A stretch of 64,000 nt of DNA from Lumnitzera littorea (taxonomy: Eukaryota; Streptophyta; Magnoliopsida; Myrtales; Combretaceae). The position numbers and the translations under genes are program-made. Positions 11,740 to 23,927 of this stretch are shown here, in pieces; positions within the stretch are counted from its first letter, which is position 1, and each line of letters begins with the position of its first letter. The notes under the pieces are model-generated. The model had not been told where the DNA came from, did not search any database, and saw nothing but the letters and a program-made list of their open reading frames with translations. The stretch spans positions 78,196,953-78,260,952 of the forward strand of contig JAMXBB010000011.1 of assembly GCA_024138015.1 (NCBI GenBank), given 5' to 3'.

Positions 11740-12325
11740 ACATCCGTGATGTTTACTCCTACACAACTCACTTTTCGGCTCCAATCCACTGGAAGTTAAA
11801 TCTTGTCTGCACGTATGTACTATCTGCTCTCTCCCTAGACCCTAGTAAGCAGGAAATTTTTAAAAATATCATCAAATAGGAAAGTAATTATTTAATTTTT
11901 AAAATGGTTATCCCAAAACATTCTTGTAGTGACATGTTAACCAGAATTTCCCAACTAATCAAATCATTAACGTTATCGACAGCTGGGAGTTGTTTTTTTC
12001 CCTTTGCTTGGGATAACAGCTGCCTTAACCTTGACGTAAGTTTTAATATTTTTTGAATTCATAGTTAGCTAGACGAAAGAAATAAGAAAGTCAGTAGTTT
12101 TGAACAAAAAGGAATATGGAATGTCGTAATAAACAGGAGAAAGGTTTCCATGTTACTTGAGATGAATGAAGTTGATGATGAGTTGTCTTCTTTTTAAAGA
12201 AACTTGCTAATCCATTCCCGTTTCCAATTCCAAAACCCTTTACCTTCCACTTACATCCATATATCTTCCTCATAAGCAAGTCTGCCGTACCCGTTTCGAA
12301 AGAATTCGTTGTTGCATTTGCACCA

Positions 12326-13000
12326 ATGGAAGAGGATGATGCCAAAGGGGATCCAAGCATTCCGACGCCTTCATGTCGGATCGATCAGCTCGATTCGGAT
12401 ATGGCTCTAGCAATGTCCTTGCAACATCGGGAGAGGGAATCCACCATGCTCTCTACCACGGATAACCAACACGAAGAGGAAGAAGAAGAAGAAGGAGAAG
12501 GAGAAGAAGGAGAAGAAGAAGAAGAAGAAGAATTCAGTGATTATGCATCCGAGGACGATGAGTACGATGATGGAAACGGTGATCCTGACTATGAATACTA
12601 TTCCAGTCAAGGAGTGGAACCGGAGTCCGGATTCCCGGAGGAAGAAGGTAGCAACACCGATATGGACATGGAAGAGGACGACATCGACCCGGATGAAATG
12701 TCGTATGAAGAGCTGATGGAGCTAGGAGAGATCATTGGAGAAGAAAGGAGAGGGCTTACCTCGGATCAAATATCGAAATGCTTGACTCCTGTAAACTGTC
12801 AATCGGCAGCTAAAACGAGTATAGATCGATGTGTTATATGTCAAGTAGAGTATGAAGAAGGGGAAAACATGGTGACCCTTCTTCCTTGTGAACATCCTTA
12901 CCATTCAGATTGTATCAGCCAGTGGCTTCAACTCAAGAGGACATGCCCCATTTGCACCACCGAGGTTTCACCTCCCAAGGTTTCTAGGATTATGCAATAG
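12326..13000 (+). CDS. RING-H2 E3 ubiquitin ligase, BIG BROTHER-like, 224 aa, intronless
   Basis: The C-terminal RING-H2 finger has all eight zinc ligands at Cys169, Cys172, Cys188, His190, His193, Cys196, Cys207 and Cys210 (spacing C-x2-C-x15-C-x-H-x2-H-x2-C-x10-C-x2-C). Just before it, the segment DPDEMSYEELMELGEIIG (about residues 121-138) followed by RGLTSDQI is the hallmark of the plant BIG BROTHER/BBR family, whose founder limits organ size by ubiquitinating growth regulators. The N-terminal half is low-complexity and strongly acidic, with a Glu/Gly run at about 50-69 encoded by GAA/GGA repeats. The ATG at 12326 is the first in frame and gives a family-like start (DSDMALAMSLQ). At 224 aa it is close to BIG BROTHER. 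The exact paralogue is uncertain, so no symbol is given. No signal peptide or membrane segment is seen. Confidence 0.92.
   Translation: MEEDDAKGDPSIPTPSCRIDQLDSDMALAMSLQHRERESTMLSTTDNQHEEEEEEEGEGEEGEEEEEEEFSDYASEDDEYDDGNGDPDYEYYSSQGVEPESGFPEEEGSNTDMDMEEDDIDPDEMSYEELMELGEIIGEERRGLTSDQISKCLTPVNCQSAAKTSIDRCVICQVEYEEGENMVTLLPCEHPYHSDCISQWLQLKRTCPICTTEVSPPKVSRIMQ
12473..12532 (+). repeat. GAA/GGA trinucleotide microsatellite within the RING gene
   Basis: About twenty in-frame GAA/GAG/GGA codons make a Glu-rich tract with scattered Gly. Such tracts are length-variable by slippage in units of one codon, so alleles would differ in acidic tract length without frameshift. Confidence 0.8.
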
Positions 13001-13140
13001 TGTTTCCCTTCATTCATCTTTTCTTTGTGTTTTTCTTTCACTCCTTGATTTGTAAATAATTATAAAAAAAAAAAAAAAAAACACATAGATATATCTGTGT
13101 GTCCGTATAGATTAATAGAATGAACTAAAAGATGTGATGA
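13001..13140 (+). other. 3' UTR of the RING gene, with an A-run
   Basis: After TAG come T-rich sequence and TTGTAAATAATTATAAA, then an 18-base A-run at about 13064-13081. The AATAAT-like near-upstream element and A-run are compatible with a polyadenylation region. Confidence 0.35.
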
Positions 13141-13379
13141 ATGATTTAACTTTAGATGTTTATGTGATTATGTTGCTTTTTGACATGGGATGGAGTTGAT
13201 TTCAATTTACCTTGTCAACCTCATGCAGTGGTTCAAAAATTTTGAGCTGTCCCCTCAAGCCCAATTTCTTTCAATTAAAATACACGATCAAGTTAATATT
13301 AGGACTCGTTGAATTAACTTAATTAAGCAACTTTGTATCAATGACTTGAATAGAATGGAAAAATCTAACCTATCGAGAC

Positions 13380-13620
13380 CCAAGCAATCCAAAAGGATCA
13401 TTGCTTCCTATAAATACCCACTAGTTCCTCTTATAATGAATCTCGTTCCAGCATTTAGCCTGAAAATTGTTACCTCTCCTTGATCTGTCACTACAACACT
13501 GAGTGCTTGTCAAGATTACCCTTCATCCTCTCTTAATCTCTTACCTTCTCTTCTCTTAGGTCCATTCTTCTTCTTCTTCTTTTTCTTTTATTTTTTATTT
13601 ATATCTATTTTTATCTGTTT
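13380..13620 (+). promoter_or_regulatory. promoter-like segment without an identified gene
   Basis: CCTATAAATACCC (TATAAATA at 13409-13416) is a strong plant TATA box. A balanced, pyrimidine-rich sequence follows it and runs to a CTT-rich tract at about 13567-13590. No ORF follows within several hundred bases. It could be the start of a non-coding transcript, a miRNA precursor, or a remnant promoter of an LTR. The call rests on composition only. Confidence 0.25.
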
Positions 13621-15997
13621 AAAATTTGATATTTGAAAAACTATTTTATTTATACTTTATCTGTTTTTATTTTATAATTATGATGAATGTGATGATTAGA
13701 ATATCGGAATTATGAAACAAAATTTCATATACTTTTAAGAAGAAAGATTTGAAAAATATATATTTTATGCATTAAAGATGATATTTTAATTGGATAATTA
13801 ATTTTAAAAGATGAATATATATAAAATATAGTTTTATTTTTTTGGTATCTTGATAAATGTAAGAAGAATTTTAGTATCTTACCCTTTCTAAACACAAGAT
13901 TTTAAATAGATAAAAAACAAAAAAGATGAATCAAAATCAGCATAGAATCTTTCAAAGTACAATACTCATCCCAATCATGTGAAGTGCAAGTCATATGTTG
14001 CACGTACTTAAGCCATATCAATGAACCACACCACCGTATGTTTTAGCAACTTTAGTGGGGGAGTTCAACTATTTATAGAACAACCGGTACCTCTGCCGAG
14101 TACGAAAATTTTTATTTTTCCTTAATTTTAACTTATATTGAACTTTTTCCACGTAATATAAATTATTTGGAAGAACATAAAGAAAATTCTACTTTAAAAA
14201 CACTTAATGAAAAATCTTGAAGTTCCCACTGATTGGAGCACGAAGAAAAAACCAAAATGTTAGAATCAATAGGTAGATTAGTCCTAGCCAAGATACCAGT
14301 CTATTATAAAAAGGAAAAAAAAAAAAAGAAACTAAGAATTACAAGTTAGGGCATATAAGATACGAGTGCATTTTTTTTTTTTTTTAACTATGGCCTATTT
14401 ATTTTCCTAAAATATTGGAAAAAAAAAAGAAATTTGCTTATTTATAAAAGAAAGTTAAGAAAAAAGAGAAAAATATTTTCTTTTTAGAATTTTTAAGGTC
14501 GCACCATGTTGGGATGCCTACGTATTCATACGAGGGAATTAGCCGCCACGGTTGCGTTTTCAAAAATCTCTATTTTCAAAATTTTATAAAATTTTTTATG
14601 ACTTCTCGATTTTTACTTTTTTTCTTTTTAATCCTTTATCGAAAGAGATCGAAAACAACCTTAATTGAAGGAAAAAACTCATTAATTGAAAAAAGAAAAG
14701 CCTTAATGTCTACTTAGTTTTAAATATTCTGAAGAGTTAAAAACAAATAATAATAGAACTCAAATTTTTACGGAACTCAAGACTAAACCCGAAGAGAACA
14801 AATCCCATCCTTTTTAAAAATTTTTTTGACGAGAACTTGATTTTTCATGAAATCCATAGCCCTTAAGCATCCAAGAAACCTTTGAAATCTAACATAAACC
14901 TAGTATCTAATTCTTACCTTAAGGTCTAGAAGGATGTATTATTTTTTCCTTTTTTTTTTTAATTTTGATTAGTAAAACATAATTAAGGAAAACACAACTT
15001 CCTAAAACTACATCAATTAATGTTTTCTTTTGTCCATTTTTTTTAAAGAATATATTATTTATTAATTAACAAAAGATAAAAAGTAATTTTCTTTTTGAGT
15101 TGGGCTGACTTGAGCACAAGGTAATCTTTTTCAGCCCAAGTAGGTCGGCCTGCCACAATGGACTGATTGCTTAAGTAGGACAAGTATATGGCTTAGACCA
15201 AGTACGGACGCCCAACAGGTCATTGTTTTCCTCAATATTCATTGGATGAAAAATTGATAGCAGACTGTTGACTATTATAAAGCAATAAGTTGCATCCTAA
15301 TGATCCAAATCGAGCTATCATTTTGATGATTTTAAAACTTGGAAATCGACGTAAATTATAGAGTAAAAAAGCATTAAATTCTGAAGCCTATTCTACATCT
15401 TATAATCCAAACCCTAAAATCCTCTTTATCTTTTTCACAATGCTTTTTTCCTGTATAAGTACACAAAAAAAAAAAAAAAAAAAAAACATTCACCGTCTCT
15501 CATGGTCCCTCAAGTCATGAAAGTATTGTGAGTCAGCCTAGCATGGACATAAAACAATCTGCTTTGGATCTTTTGCTCTATATGCTTTAATCCATTGTAC
15601 TATAATAGCTGTATATACTAAGATCAAACAACAAATATGTCAGTCTAAGATTTAACTTAGTCCTGAAGAATATGTTTGGTTGGTAGAATGAATAAGTAGA
15701 AATAAAATTACAATTCCTAAAGATTATATATATATAAAGAAATTTCAAATATTATTTTATTTGTTATATTTAAGAATATAGCTTGAAATACCAATATACT
15801 TTTATCCTTGTCTACAATTTCACTATTGGGTAGGATGTAGTGAGTAGAGTATAACAATTGTCCAATAAGATGTAGAAATAGCTATTCTTTTTTATATTAA
15901 GAAGGAATCCAATTCTTTATTTATCAGTAATAAAAATTATGCGAAATAGTTTTTTCATTTTTAATAATAAACAAAAATAAGTGATAGCTTTGTAAGG
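13621..15997. other. AT-rich intergenic DNA with an LTR-like fragment at about 14340-15000
   Basis: No gene. Around 14490-14545 the phrase GGATGCCTACGTATTCATAC, preceded by GGTCGCACC and followed by AGGGAATTAGCCGCCACG, is like the CCTACGTAT box common in the 3' part of plant gypsy LTRs, and can be compared with the ATGTAGGTACCTTCGG box of the large element's LTR at about 44650. Surrounding AAATTTTT-rich text is also LTR-like. No ends were found. Confidence 0.3.
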
Positions 15998-16006
15998 AAA
16001 GAATAA

Positions 16007-16390
16007 TGGGCAATAGTATCGTGTACATCCTAACTTTACACCTTTTTTCAATCATATACCTTAATTTTAAACTTATCATGTTATACACCTAATTAAAACT
16101 TTGCTTGTTCAAGCATGCACCTCTATTGTTTACCTATTATATCGTTAGTGTCTAATAAATATAATTAGCCAATTATTACACGACACATGTATTTACTTTT
16201 CTTTTTTCTCTAAGTTAGCTTTTTATTTATTCATGTCAACTGCCCTATAGGAAAATGCATTTACATGTCATAAAAAAAAATAAACAAAGATTAAAACAAA
16301 ATAGAAAGTAGAAATAGATCACTCAATGTCTCCTTCCCTTTCACATTAAATTGGAACTTATCCTTTCTTTCACATTCCAAAAAAACCCAA
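16007..16390 (+). repeat. left terminal inverted repeat of the MULE
   Basis: It pairs with 17090-17461 on the opposite strand. Its inner boundary is approximate because similarity fades near TCACTCAATGTCTCC. Confidence 0.75.
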
Positions 16391-17089
16391 CCCCAAAATT
16401 TGAAACCTATAAAATTGAAGCCACTTCTCCCTTGTGTATAGAGCAAACCCTAACCCTAAATGTCCTTACAAAAAAAATCAACTAGTTGGAGAAATATAAA
16501 CATTGAAACCTTAACTTTGTAAAGTGAAAAAAAGCAACTCTTTGAATCTTTGTTCTCAAATCGAAAAAATCGAAACTGTAATAAACAAAAAGCAAGAAGA
16601 GATTATAAGGAGATTCCTAGGAAAAAGATATTAGCATTGCATTCTGTTGGCCTATCGGAGTCTTCTTGTATTTATAGTGGTTTGAGTGTAATATGCAAGC
16701 GGTCTCTATTAATCACTTCCATTTTTTGTATTGGCATGTGGCTATAGGGTAGATATTGAAGTAGTTGGTGCCTTGTACTTGTCACATTGAAGTTAATCGA
16801 GATATTATAAAATTATATGAAAGTGTAGAAAACTAAGTTGCAACTTTTATGAATTTTTTATCAACTCATGCCTATGTAGAAATATTGTTGTAGTGCAGAA
16901 AACAGAATTTGTAGAAATACTATTATTATGCAAAATTGTGTAGATGTAATATGTACTTTAAAGAGGATTTGGATTTGGCTTTTGTTGCTTCAAGTTTCAT
17001 GGCATGTGTCTTACGAAAACCATTTTCAAATTTATTTTACCAATTATATACTATATCTACTATTTTACAATTTTGTTAGTTTATAAACC

Positions 17090-17461
17090 ATTTTTAATTC
17101 TATTGTACCAATTAGCACTCAATGTTTCAATATGAATGGGGAGGGGATAATGAGTGATCGATTTCCTTTATCTATTTTCTAATTTGTCTTAATCTTTGCT
17201 TCTTCTTTTTTATTTTGCTAATTTGGAAATGCTTTTTCCTACATGGAAGCAGACTAGGAGAAAAAAAGAAAAGAAAATACATATGTTGTATAATAATTGG
17301 CTAATCATGCTTATTGGACTAACAACGTAATAGGTAGACAACGAAGGTATATGTTGGGACAAGTAAAGTTTTAATCGAGTGCATAATAAAACAAGTTCAA
17401 AGTTGAGGTATATGATTGAAAAAGAGGTGTAAAATTAGGGTATGTGTAGTACCATTACCCT
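17090..17461 (-). repeat. right terminal inverted repeat of the MULE
   Basis: Its reverse complement matches the left end, including the shared block CAAAGATTAA and a TCACTCA box near its inner edge. Confidence 0.75.
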
Positions 17462-17759
17462 AAAGAATAACAATTCAATTTCACACTTTAGCCAACATAG
17501 TATTTTAAAGAAAGTTAGACGGTCTCTCCTATTATTCTTATAAACCATCTTTGTATGTCTAAATAAAAACTAATACATAATGTGCTTATGATGTATGTGT
17601 GTAAAAAATTGTTGATAAAAGCAATGTAAATAACCACTGCATATATTTTTACTACCTTCTCATCTTGATGTATTACATTAAAACTAACTCAAGAGACAAT
17701 TGATGCTATCTAAGATAACAGGTAGCTCTAGCTTAACAAGTATTTTACCAATATATTCT

Positions 17760-18800
17760 CTTTTAGCAGTGTTCATGATTGGATTTGATTCGATCGAAGG
17801 GCCAAACTAAATTGTATTTAAAGTGGCTCGATTCAGACCTTTGGTGAGTTGCACTGTTTTAGATGCCGTTTAGTTGTATTTAGCTCGATTCTGTTTGATT
17901 AGCTCAAATCACCTTAAAAAACATCTAGTTGTCTTTATCACATTTTATTATATATAATATACACTTATTGTTGAACCAAAGGTTCATTAATTAATTTTGA
18001 TTAGAACAAAACAAAAATGGATGATTAAACTAAATTTTATTTGACTATATTAAGTTAATTGAATAAGATCGATTAATTTGCTTAATAATTAAATATATCA
18101 ATTGACTCTACAAGATATTTAATCTTTTGAGTATTTGATCAAATGATCTTGAAAATGAATTGCAAAGTATATTTGTTTGTTGTTTGTTAAAGTTGATTTG
18201 AGATGATACTTCGCCTATCAGCATGACGACATAAGGAAGAACCAGGTTAATGATATAAAATCCTAGATAACAAAAAGAAAAGTTCTTTGACCTTAAAAAG
18301 TTGACATACCAGTACACTTGTTGATGTTCATGTTGATAGTACATTTGCTTACCATCGTGTCAATAAGCTTGTTTCAACTAGTTATTGGAGTATTTAATGT
18401 ATAATAACGGGAAGAATTAAATGAGATGATATAAATGCTCAATAATCTGACTAAGGATAAGAGAGAGTTGATCTTTTACTACAGTATTCCAACATTTTTT
18501 TATACTCTTATTGTTGTTGTAACCTAATTTGCTAATATTTAGAGAGATTTGAAGTGTAGTGCTTGTGAGCTATTAGTTGCTAAGTATTGAAAGTTAAAAA
18601 AACTACACCAGTAATACTTGAGATTGAGTCTTGTGTTGTGAGTTAAGATTGTGATTTATATTAGAAGTTGTGAGTATGAAACTTATGTAATCAAGTTTAT
18701 ATTTGTGCAGCTCTTAAAGTTTAGATTGAGAAATCAATAAAGTGGTGTGAAGTCTTTGGTTTGAGGTATTGTGTGTCTGTAAAAAATAGGGGGCGATTCA
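17760..18800 (+). mobile_element. degraded LTR-like sequence, possibly Copia type
   Basis: From about 18460 the text GAGAGAGTTGATCTTTTACTAC, repeated GTGAG/AGTTGTGAG phrases and the ending at about 18780 resemble the 3' part of long Copia (SIRE/Maximus-like) LTRs. There is no partner LTR, primer site or coding domain nearby. A CAGTGTTCA at 17767 resembles a hAT terminus, but no matching end was found. The call is tentative. Confidence 0.22.
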
Positions 18801-21800
18801 AACTTTACATTAAATTCGGGCTTAATCTTCTTTATTCCTATCTCTTTTAATTTCCACATTTATTATTGTTTCATCATTGTCTTTATCATACTTGTTACTA
18901 TATTTAATTGGTAATTTTGAAAAGGATTGCAATTTGTCCAAAAAAAAAAAAAAAAACTCAATATTAAGGAACAAGTCCTTGTTAATGGCTGTCAGATCAA
19001 CAAAAGTCTAAAACCAGCTATCTAGTGTTCTTCACCTATTGCTATAATTTTCCTTTTCTTCTCTTTTTAGATTATAACCTACATAAATAGATATCAAAAC
19101 AAAAATTTAAGGATAATAATTTTTCTTACATAAGCTTAATTTGCTACTCATATTTATCATGCAGACTTTTTGCTCGATCATCAACATTATATAATATGCA
19201 AGTTGAATAGACATTAAATTGAAAAAACAGTAAAATATAAAAGAACCCGATGTATTGCTCATTGTTATCTAATGTGATACTAGCTGACAATATACAATAG
19301 TAGTAGTCTTTAGGAAATTAAAAGTAAGAAGGCTTAAATTGTCATGAAACATTATAAAAATAAAGTTCTAGCCTACAAATAAAGACTAAATTTTAAACAA
19401 TTTATGGAAACTAACCTCATATATTGCATTCAACTTCTAAACTCCTCGATCAACTTCATAAATTTAACATCAAGCATTCTCTTTTTTCCGTTTTAAATAT
19501 TCATAAGCGAAATGCAAATTAGAATAAAGAGGAAAAATAAATAATTCAATACCTATATTATTACATCATATAAATATGTAACACATAAAAAATATTTAAA
19601 AGTTTTGTTAAAATTAAAGAGGAAGTGGTCCGTTCAAGGGATCGTGAAGGCTAAATTGGCAATTTTTGATCCCTTTAACAATCTAAACAAAAATTATTTT
19701 TTCCTACGACGCCTTGTGAACCAAGTAATTTTTCTTACGTTGTAAAATACGGTACAGGCCTTAACGCTTCCTTCCTATACCTTAATTTATATTTCTAATT
19801 TTTCTTTATGGCTATCAATTTTTACTACAATCTCAATAATATTTTCGAAACATATGTTGCTATGCTTCCTGATACTTTCTTAATCTCTAATATTTGAAAT
19901 GCTACACTTGAACAGGAAAAGAAAAAGAGTAACGTACTCTTCTTTTTGGTAAAGTGTAATAAACATTACAAACTGTGAAAGATTTATCTTTTAAGATCTT
20001 AAGAATAAATTATTCATTAGATAATATATATGATGTGTAAGTATATATAGTGTATTGAATTCAAATATATAGGATTGGTAATAAGTAATCACTTAAAAAT
20101 TTATTATTAATATTATTATATATTTAAATATGATTAATAGTTATAAATTAAATATATATGTATGATGTATACTACTAATCGAATATTTTTTCTTTAATAG
20201 GAGCCTAACAAACGTTACTAGGAAACTTAACCAAAGATAATGATACTACCCGGTCCTCATTGAGTCATTTGTATCTATAAGCATTGGATCTCGATTAACA
20301 AATCTCTCGAGTGAGGAAGGAAAGGATTCACAGGAAAAGGAAAAAGATAAAAAAAAAAAAAAAAGAAGAAGAAGAAGAAGATAACAAAAGCATTCTATTT
20401 AAAAAAAAAAGAAATAATAATACTGCATGTCATTGTCCACGTCACCTCCATCTCCATCACAAATAAAATTATTGAAGAAATAGACGACGGAACCGCGTTC
20501 TTCGGTAAATGACTGCTCTTTGGTTCTCGCGAGCCCAAACGGTAGCTTCACATTGATTTGGAGTCTGGACCATGACTTGGGCTGAGGTCTTAATCCATTT
20601 TCCTTAAACCCGACCGCATGGTTTAGATCTGGTTGAAGTGAGAATCCAACACTGACCGTCTTTGTAAAAATAACAATGACAATTCGGGTCAGTAGTTATG
20701 TACTCAACATCAAGAAAGGAAAACTTTAATTGTCCTGTAGCTGCTTTGCTAGGTGGGCCTATGGGACATAAGTCCAAGATCCAGACTCTAGATTCAGATT
20801 CAACTTATAGCCTCAGATTTGTAATTGAAAGGTTTCATATCATGTTATGATGTTAATATTTAGCACATTTGTAGCTAAAATATAGCACTCCTCACTTGGA
20901 CTTGGCCAAAAGCCCCATACATAACCTAAACTTAGAAGTCATGAGACGATTTCGTGTTTTAAATGTTTTAAGTGATGTAAGTTGAGTATAAGTAAATATA
21001 TATTTACTTTTTAAGTTCAAATAAAAAATAGACCATACGAGTTACTATAGATGATTTATACGGAGGGAATATATTTACTTATAAATACAGGTATTTATAA
21101 CATAACTAATGTACTGATATTAAGAAATCAACATTTTCAATATTCAACAAAACTCATAAAAAAATATTTATCCTTAAATTGTACTACTTAGAAACATACA
21201 AGCTATATTATCCTAAAAAACATACATACAGCATCTCAATCTTGGTTGTATAAATTAAGCAATAAAAAAGAATGCTTGGAGTCCTTAAAAAGAAAGAATT
21301 TGGGCTTGTGTGCTATAGTAAAATCTTAATTCTCTAAAATAAATCATCAAATTACATAGAACTTACCATCCTATCTCAGCCCCACAATATAATTCAATTA
21401 ACATAATAAATCAAAGATGAAGGCAACGGTTCAATCCACTTCCATGGAATCATTTGCAGGATATGATGTAATATTTGAAAGGGACACGTGTTTTTCTCCA
21501 TGCATAAATGTTGCCTCTCTTTTTCAAGCCCAGCAGCCTCTGTCTGTACCAAGATGTTCTAGTTTCCCTTTTTTTGTTTTCTTTTTGGGTAAAACACTCC
21601 ACATCTTCTAGTTAGCTGTTTTGCTTGTTTCTCTTACTCGATACCGCATTGCAATAGACAAGTACTTGAACCTTAATTTACTTGCGACTTGTGAGTGAGG
21701 GCGAGCATTCGAAAAATTATTGCACTCTTGAACACCTAATTAAATTAGTCCCACAATGGATTGGATCTGTTTAAATTTTTATGATCTGCTCTCTTTGGTT

Positions 21801-22480
21801 TAAGTTCATGGTATAATATATATCCGTCCTCGATCCTGTATTGTGCATACCGTAAGTTTTATGTTCTAGTATTTCGACCTCCTATACTTTCTCAATATAG
21901 GTAAGATACCTCATACCTAATATGTAAATATATGTAATAGATACAATTAACTTTTAACAAATATTATCCAATTCCAGCCAAATCAACCAGACGTATAAAT
22001 TGTTATTCTAGTTTAACTCCTTATAATAAGATAATTATACTTGTGCAGTGTGCCGCATTTTTAATTTAAGTTAGTATTATAGTTTAAGTTTGCTGAATTT
22101 TGTTGTTATATTGTGTGTTTTTTTTTTTTTTTTTTAAGAATTCTATTAGTTAAGTTTGCATTTATTGTTATTCATACTTGAAATGATTTTGGTCACAGAT
22201 AATTATGAAATGCAAATTTTCTTTAAGAAAAAATAAAAGATTGCACATTTATTAGGATTCTTTAAAACTTATAGTTTTGAAGATTCAAGTGATCATATGA
22301 TTTTGGAAGGTCAAAGAATGATTCTATTCCAAATTATAGAGTTACAAGATAGTTGTTTCTATCTAACTCACGCCATACCATTTACCTATTTTTTGGGATC
22401 TCTTAATACCTTATCTAATTTCAGCATCCAAATCGTTTTTTTTTTTTTTCATTTTTTCTTTTTCTTGTTAGAAAAGTACT
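18801..22480. other. AT-rich intergenic DNA, no gene seen
   Basis: Contains poly(A) at about 18940-18956, an A-run followed by a (GAA)n microsatellite at about 20349-20380, and a less AT-rich island at about 20420-20620 that includes GTCCACGTCACC (an ACGT-core motif). No ORF, tRNA or rRNA was recognised in any of it. Confidence 0.4.
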
Positions 22481-22499
22481 TGTCATGAAAAGTGATTTT

Positions 22500-23091
22500 A
22501 GTGAAAAATGTTTGACGTGAAGAGTACTTGTTATGCAAAGGTTGGCTTATTTTCTAAACTCTTGCTTCTTATGCAAAGCGTAAGTACTTTATTTATTTAT
22601 TATTATCCTGGTTTGAATATTTATTTTTCATCTGACTTATTTTGGATTTCTACGTAATGATGATTTCCTAGTTTATTTGTTTCTTTTTCTTGGAGCTTAT
22701 TTTCAACCTATAAATAGGCTTAAGCTTGTGATAGTTAGATCAACAATGAATATAACTTCAATATCGGAATACATAATTTAAGAGATCGTATATTCTCTTT
22801 AGTTCTTTTGAAAAACTTCTATCTTATTAACAGCTTAGTTCTTGCATGCAATAATTATTTATTTGTGTGTACAAGTCTTGGTTCTTTATAATCAATGAAT
22901 GAATTAAAAGTCATCCACTCAATTATACCTTTAGTTCTTGGGTTGTATAACTTCAGTTGAAATGTTTACACTTTTGGTTCTTGGTTTGCATTGCTCAACG
23001 GGTTAAAGTCCTATTTTCAACTTAATATTCCAATCTCGATGTTGAGTGCCGAGATTGATTTTCAAGGTTTGCATCATTTTGATATTAGAGC
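22500..23091 (+). mobile_element. LTR 3' portion and primer-binding site of a decayed LTR retrotransposon
   Basis: CCTATAAATAGGC (TATA at 22709-22716) followed by AACAATGAATAT is the usual layout of a Copia LTR promoter and R region. About 370 bp later TGATATTAGAGC (23080-23091) is a two-mismatch tRNA-iMet primer site. The 5' boundary of the LTR and all coding regions are unrecognisable. Confidence 0.4.
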
Positions 23092-23915
23092 TTTTCATGT
23101 GCTCAAAATCTTTTAACTAGAAATCATACACTAATTGATGAAATGAGCTACTCTTTTAGCAACGTATAGATAGGTATGGCTCACAATTTATGCGACAATC
23201 ATGTTATGAACAATTCAACATGATGCACAGATATCAAATGACAGTGTTTATCGTAATTAGTGAAAGGATCGATAAGATGATGGGGGACCAAATTCCATAA
23301 TCCAGAGGACTTATTTTACCTAACAAGTTATTAAAATCTTGAAGTTTGATTGGGTTTGTATAACTTATATGGTTAGATATCTCCTTTTGATGTCATCTTT
23401 ACATGGCTGAGTTCTTGTGGACTATTACACTGCGCCATTGCATGGAGTGCATGATATATTATTATTATTTTATTTTATTTATTCAGTTATTAGTTATTCG
23501 TTTTATTTTTTATTTATTAGTCATTAAGGATTTTGTTTTAGGTTTATTATTTATTATGTCCTTATGTTTAGTTGTTATTTTACTTCTATACTCTTAGCGC
23601 TAACAAGGTTTTTAGACTTTATATTTTGCTGTAATAAATAAAGATTGACCATAGTTGATATTACTAAAACGCTAAAAATTTTCTTTTAACTCCATTCATG
23701 TTAACTCTCACATAAGATTGTGGCAAACAATTCATTTAATCTTTTTGTGCCTCATATTAGTTACACTAAACTTTTCAATTTTTCTTGGTGCATCCTTTTG
23801 CTTATTAGTATTATAAACTCTAAAATCATAAAACATAAGAATAGAAAATCTTAAATCTTTTATGATCATAAACAACAAAATGTGGATTAAAATATGGAAT
23901 CCAATCATATTATAT

Positions 23916-23927
23916 TGGTATTAGAGC
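23916..23927 (+). promoter_or_regulatory. second tRNA-iMet-type primer-binding site remnant
   Basis: TGGTATTAGAGC has one C-to-T difference from TGGTATCAGAGC. The sequence after it (23928-24700) is unusually G/T-rich with no ORF on the plus strand. It probably marks the inner edge of another decayed LTR retrotransposon. Confidence 0.45.

Larger units (their letters stand above)
9501..12325. other. intergenic region between PBC1 and the RING gene
   Basis: No supportable gene. It holds a 167-bp tandem duplication (10432-10755), a (CCTT)n(CTT)n microsatellite at about 11707-11739, and, from about 11600, more balanced sequence that is probably the promoter and leader of the RING gene. The frames at 10950-11240 on both strands have no recognisable domain. 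Confidence 0.45.
15998..17470. mobile_element. non-autonomous Mutator-like element (MULE) with long terminal inverted repeats; target duplications included
   Basis: The 1455-bp body (16007-17461) is bounded by the identical 9-bp direct repeat AAAGAATAA at 15998-16006 and 17462-17470; 9 bp is the MULE target-site length. The ends are inverted repeats: the left begins TGGGCAATAGTATCGTGTAC and the right, read on the other strand, AGGGTAATGGTACTACACAT. The inverted similarity continues inward for roughly 370 bp (left to about 16390, right from about 17090), with shared blocks such as TCAATCATATACCT and TTAGCCAATTATTA. The central part encodes no transposase. The only frame (16550-16747, 65 codons) has no recognisable domain. 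The perfect target duplication and roughly 80% terminal repeat similarity mean its boundaries are well supported. Confidence 0.88.

Noticed and set aside
16444..16460. CAAACCCTAACCCTAAATG, telomere-like repeat
   Set aside because: Only about two units; not an interstitial telomere. It lies inside the MULE and could at most be a telo-box.
17767..17990. CAGTGTTCA hAT-like terminus
   Set aside because: No matching inverted end or 8-bp duplication found downstream.
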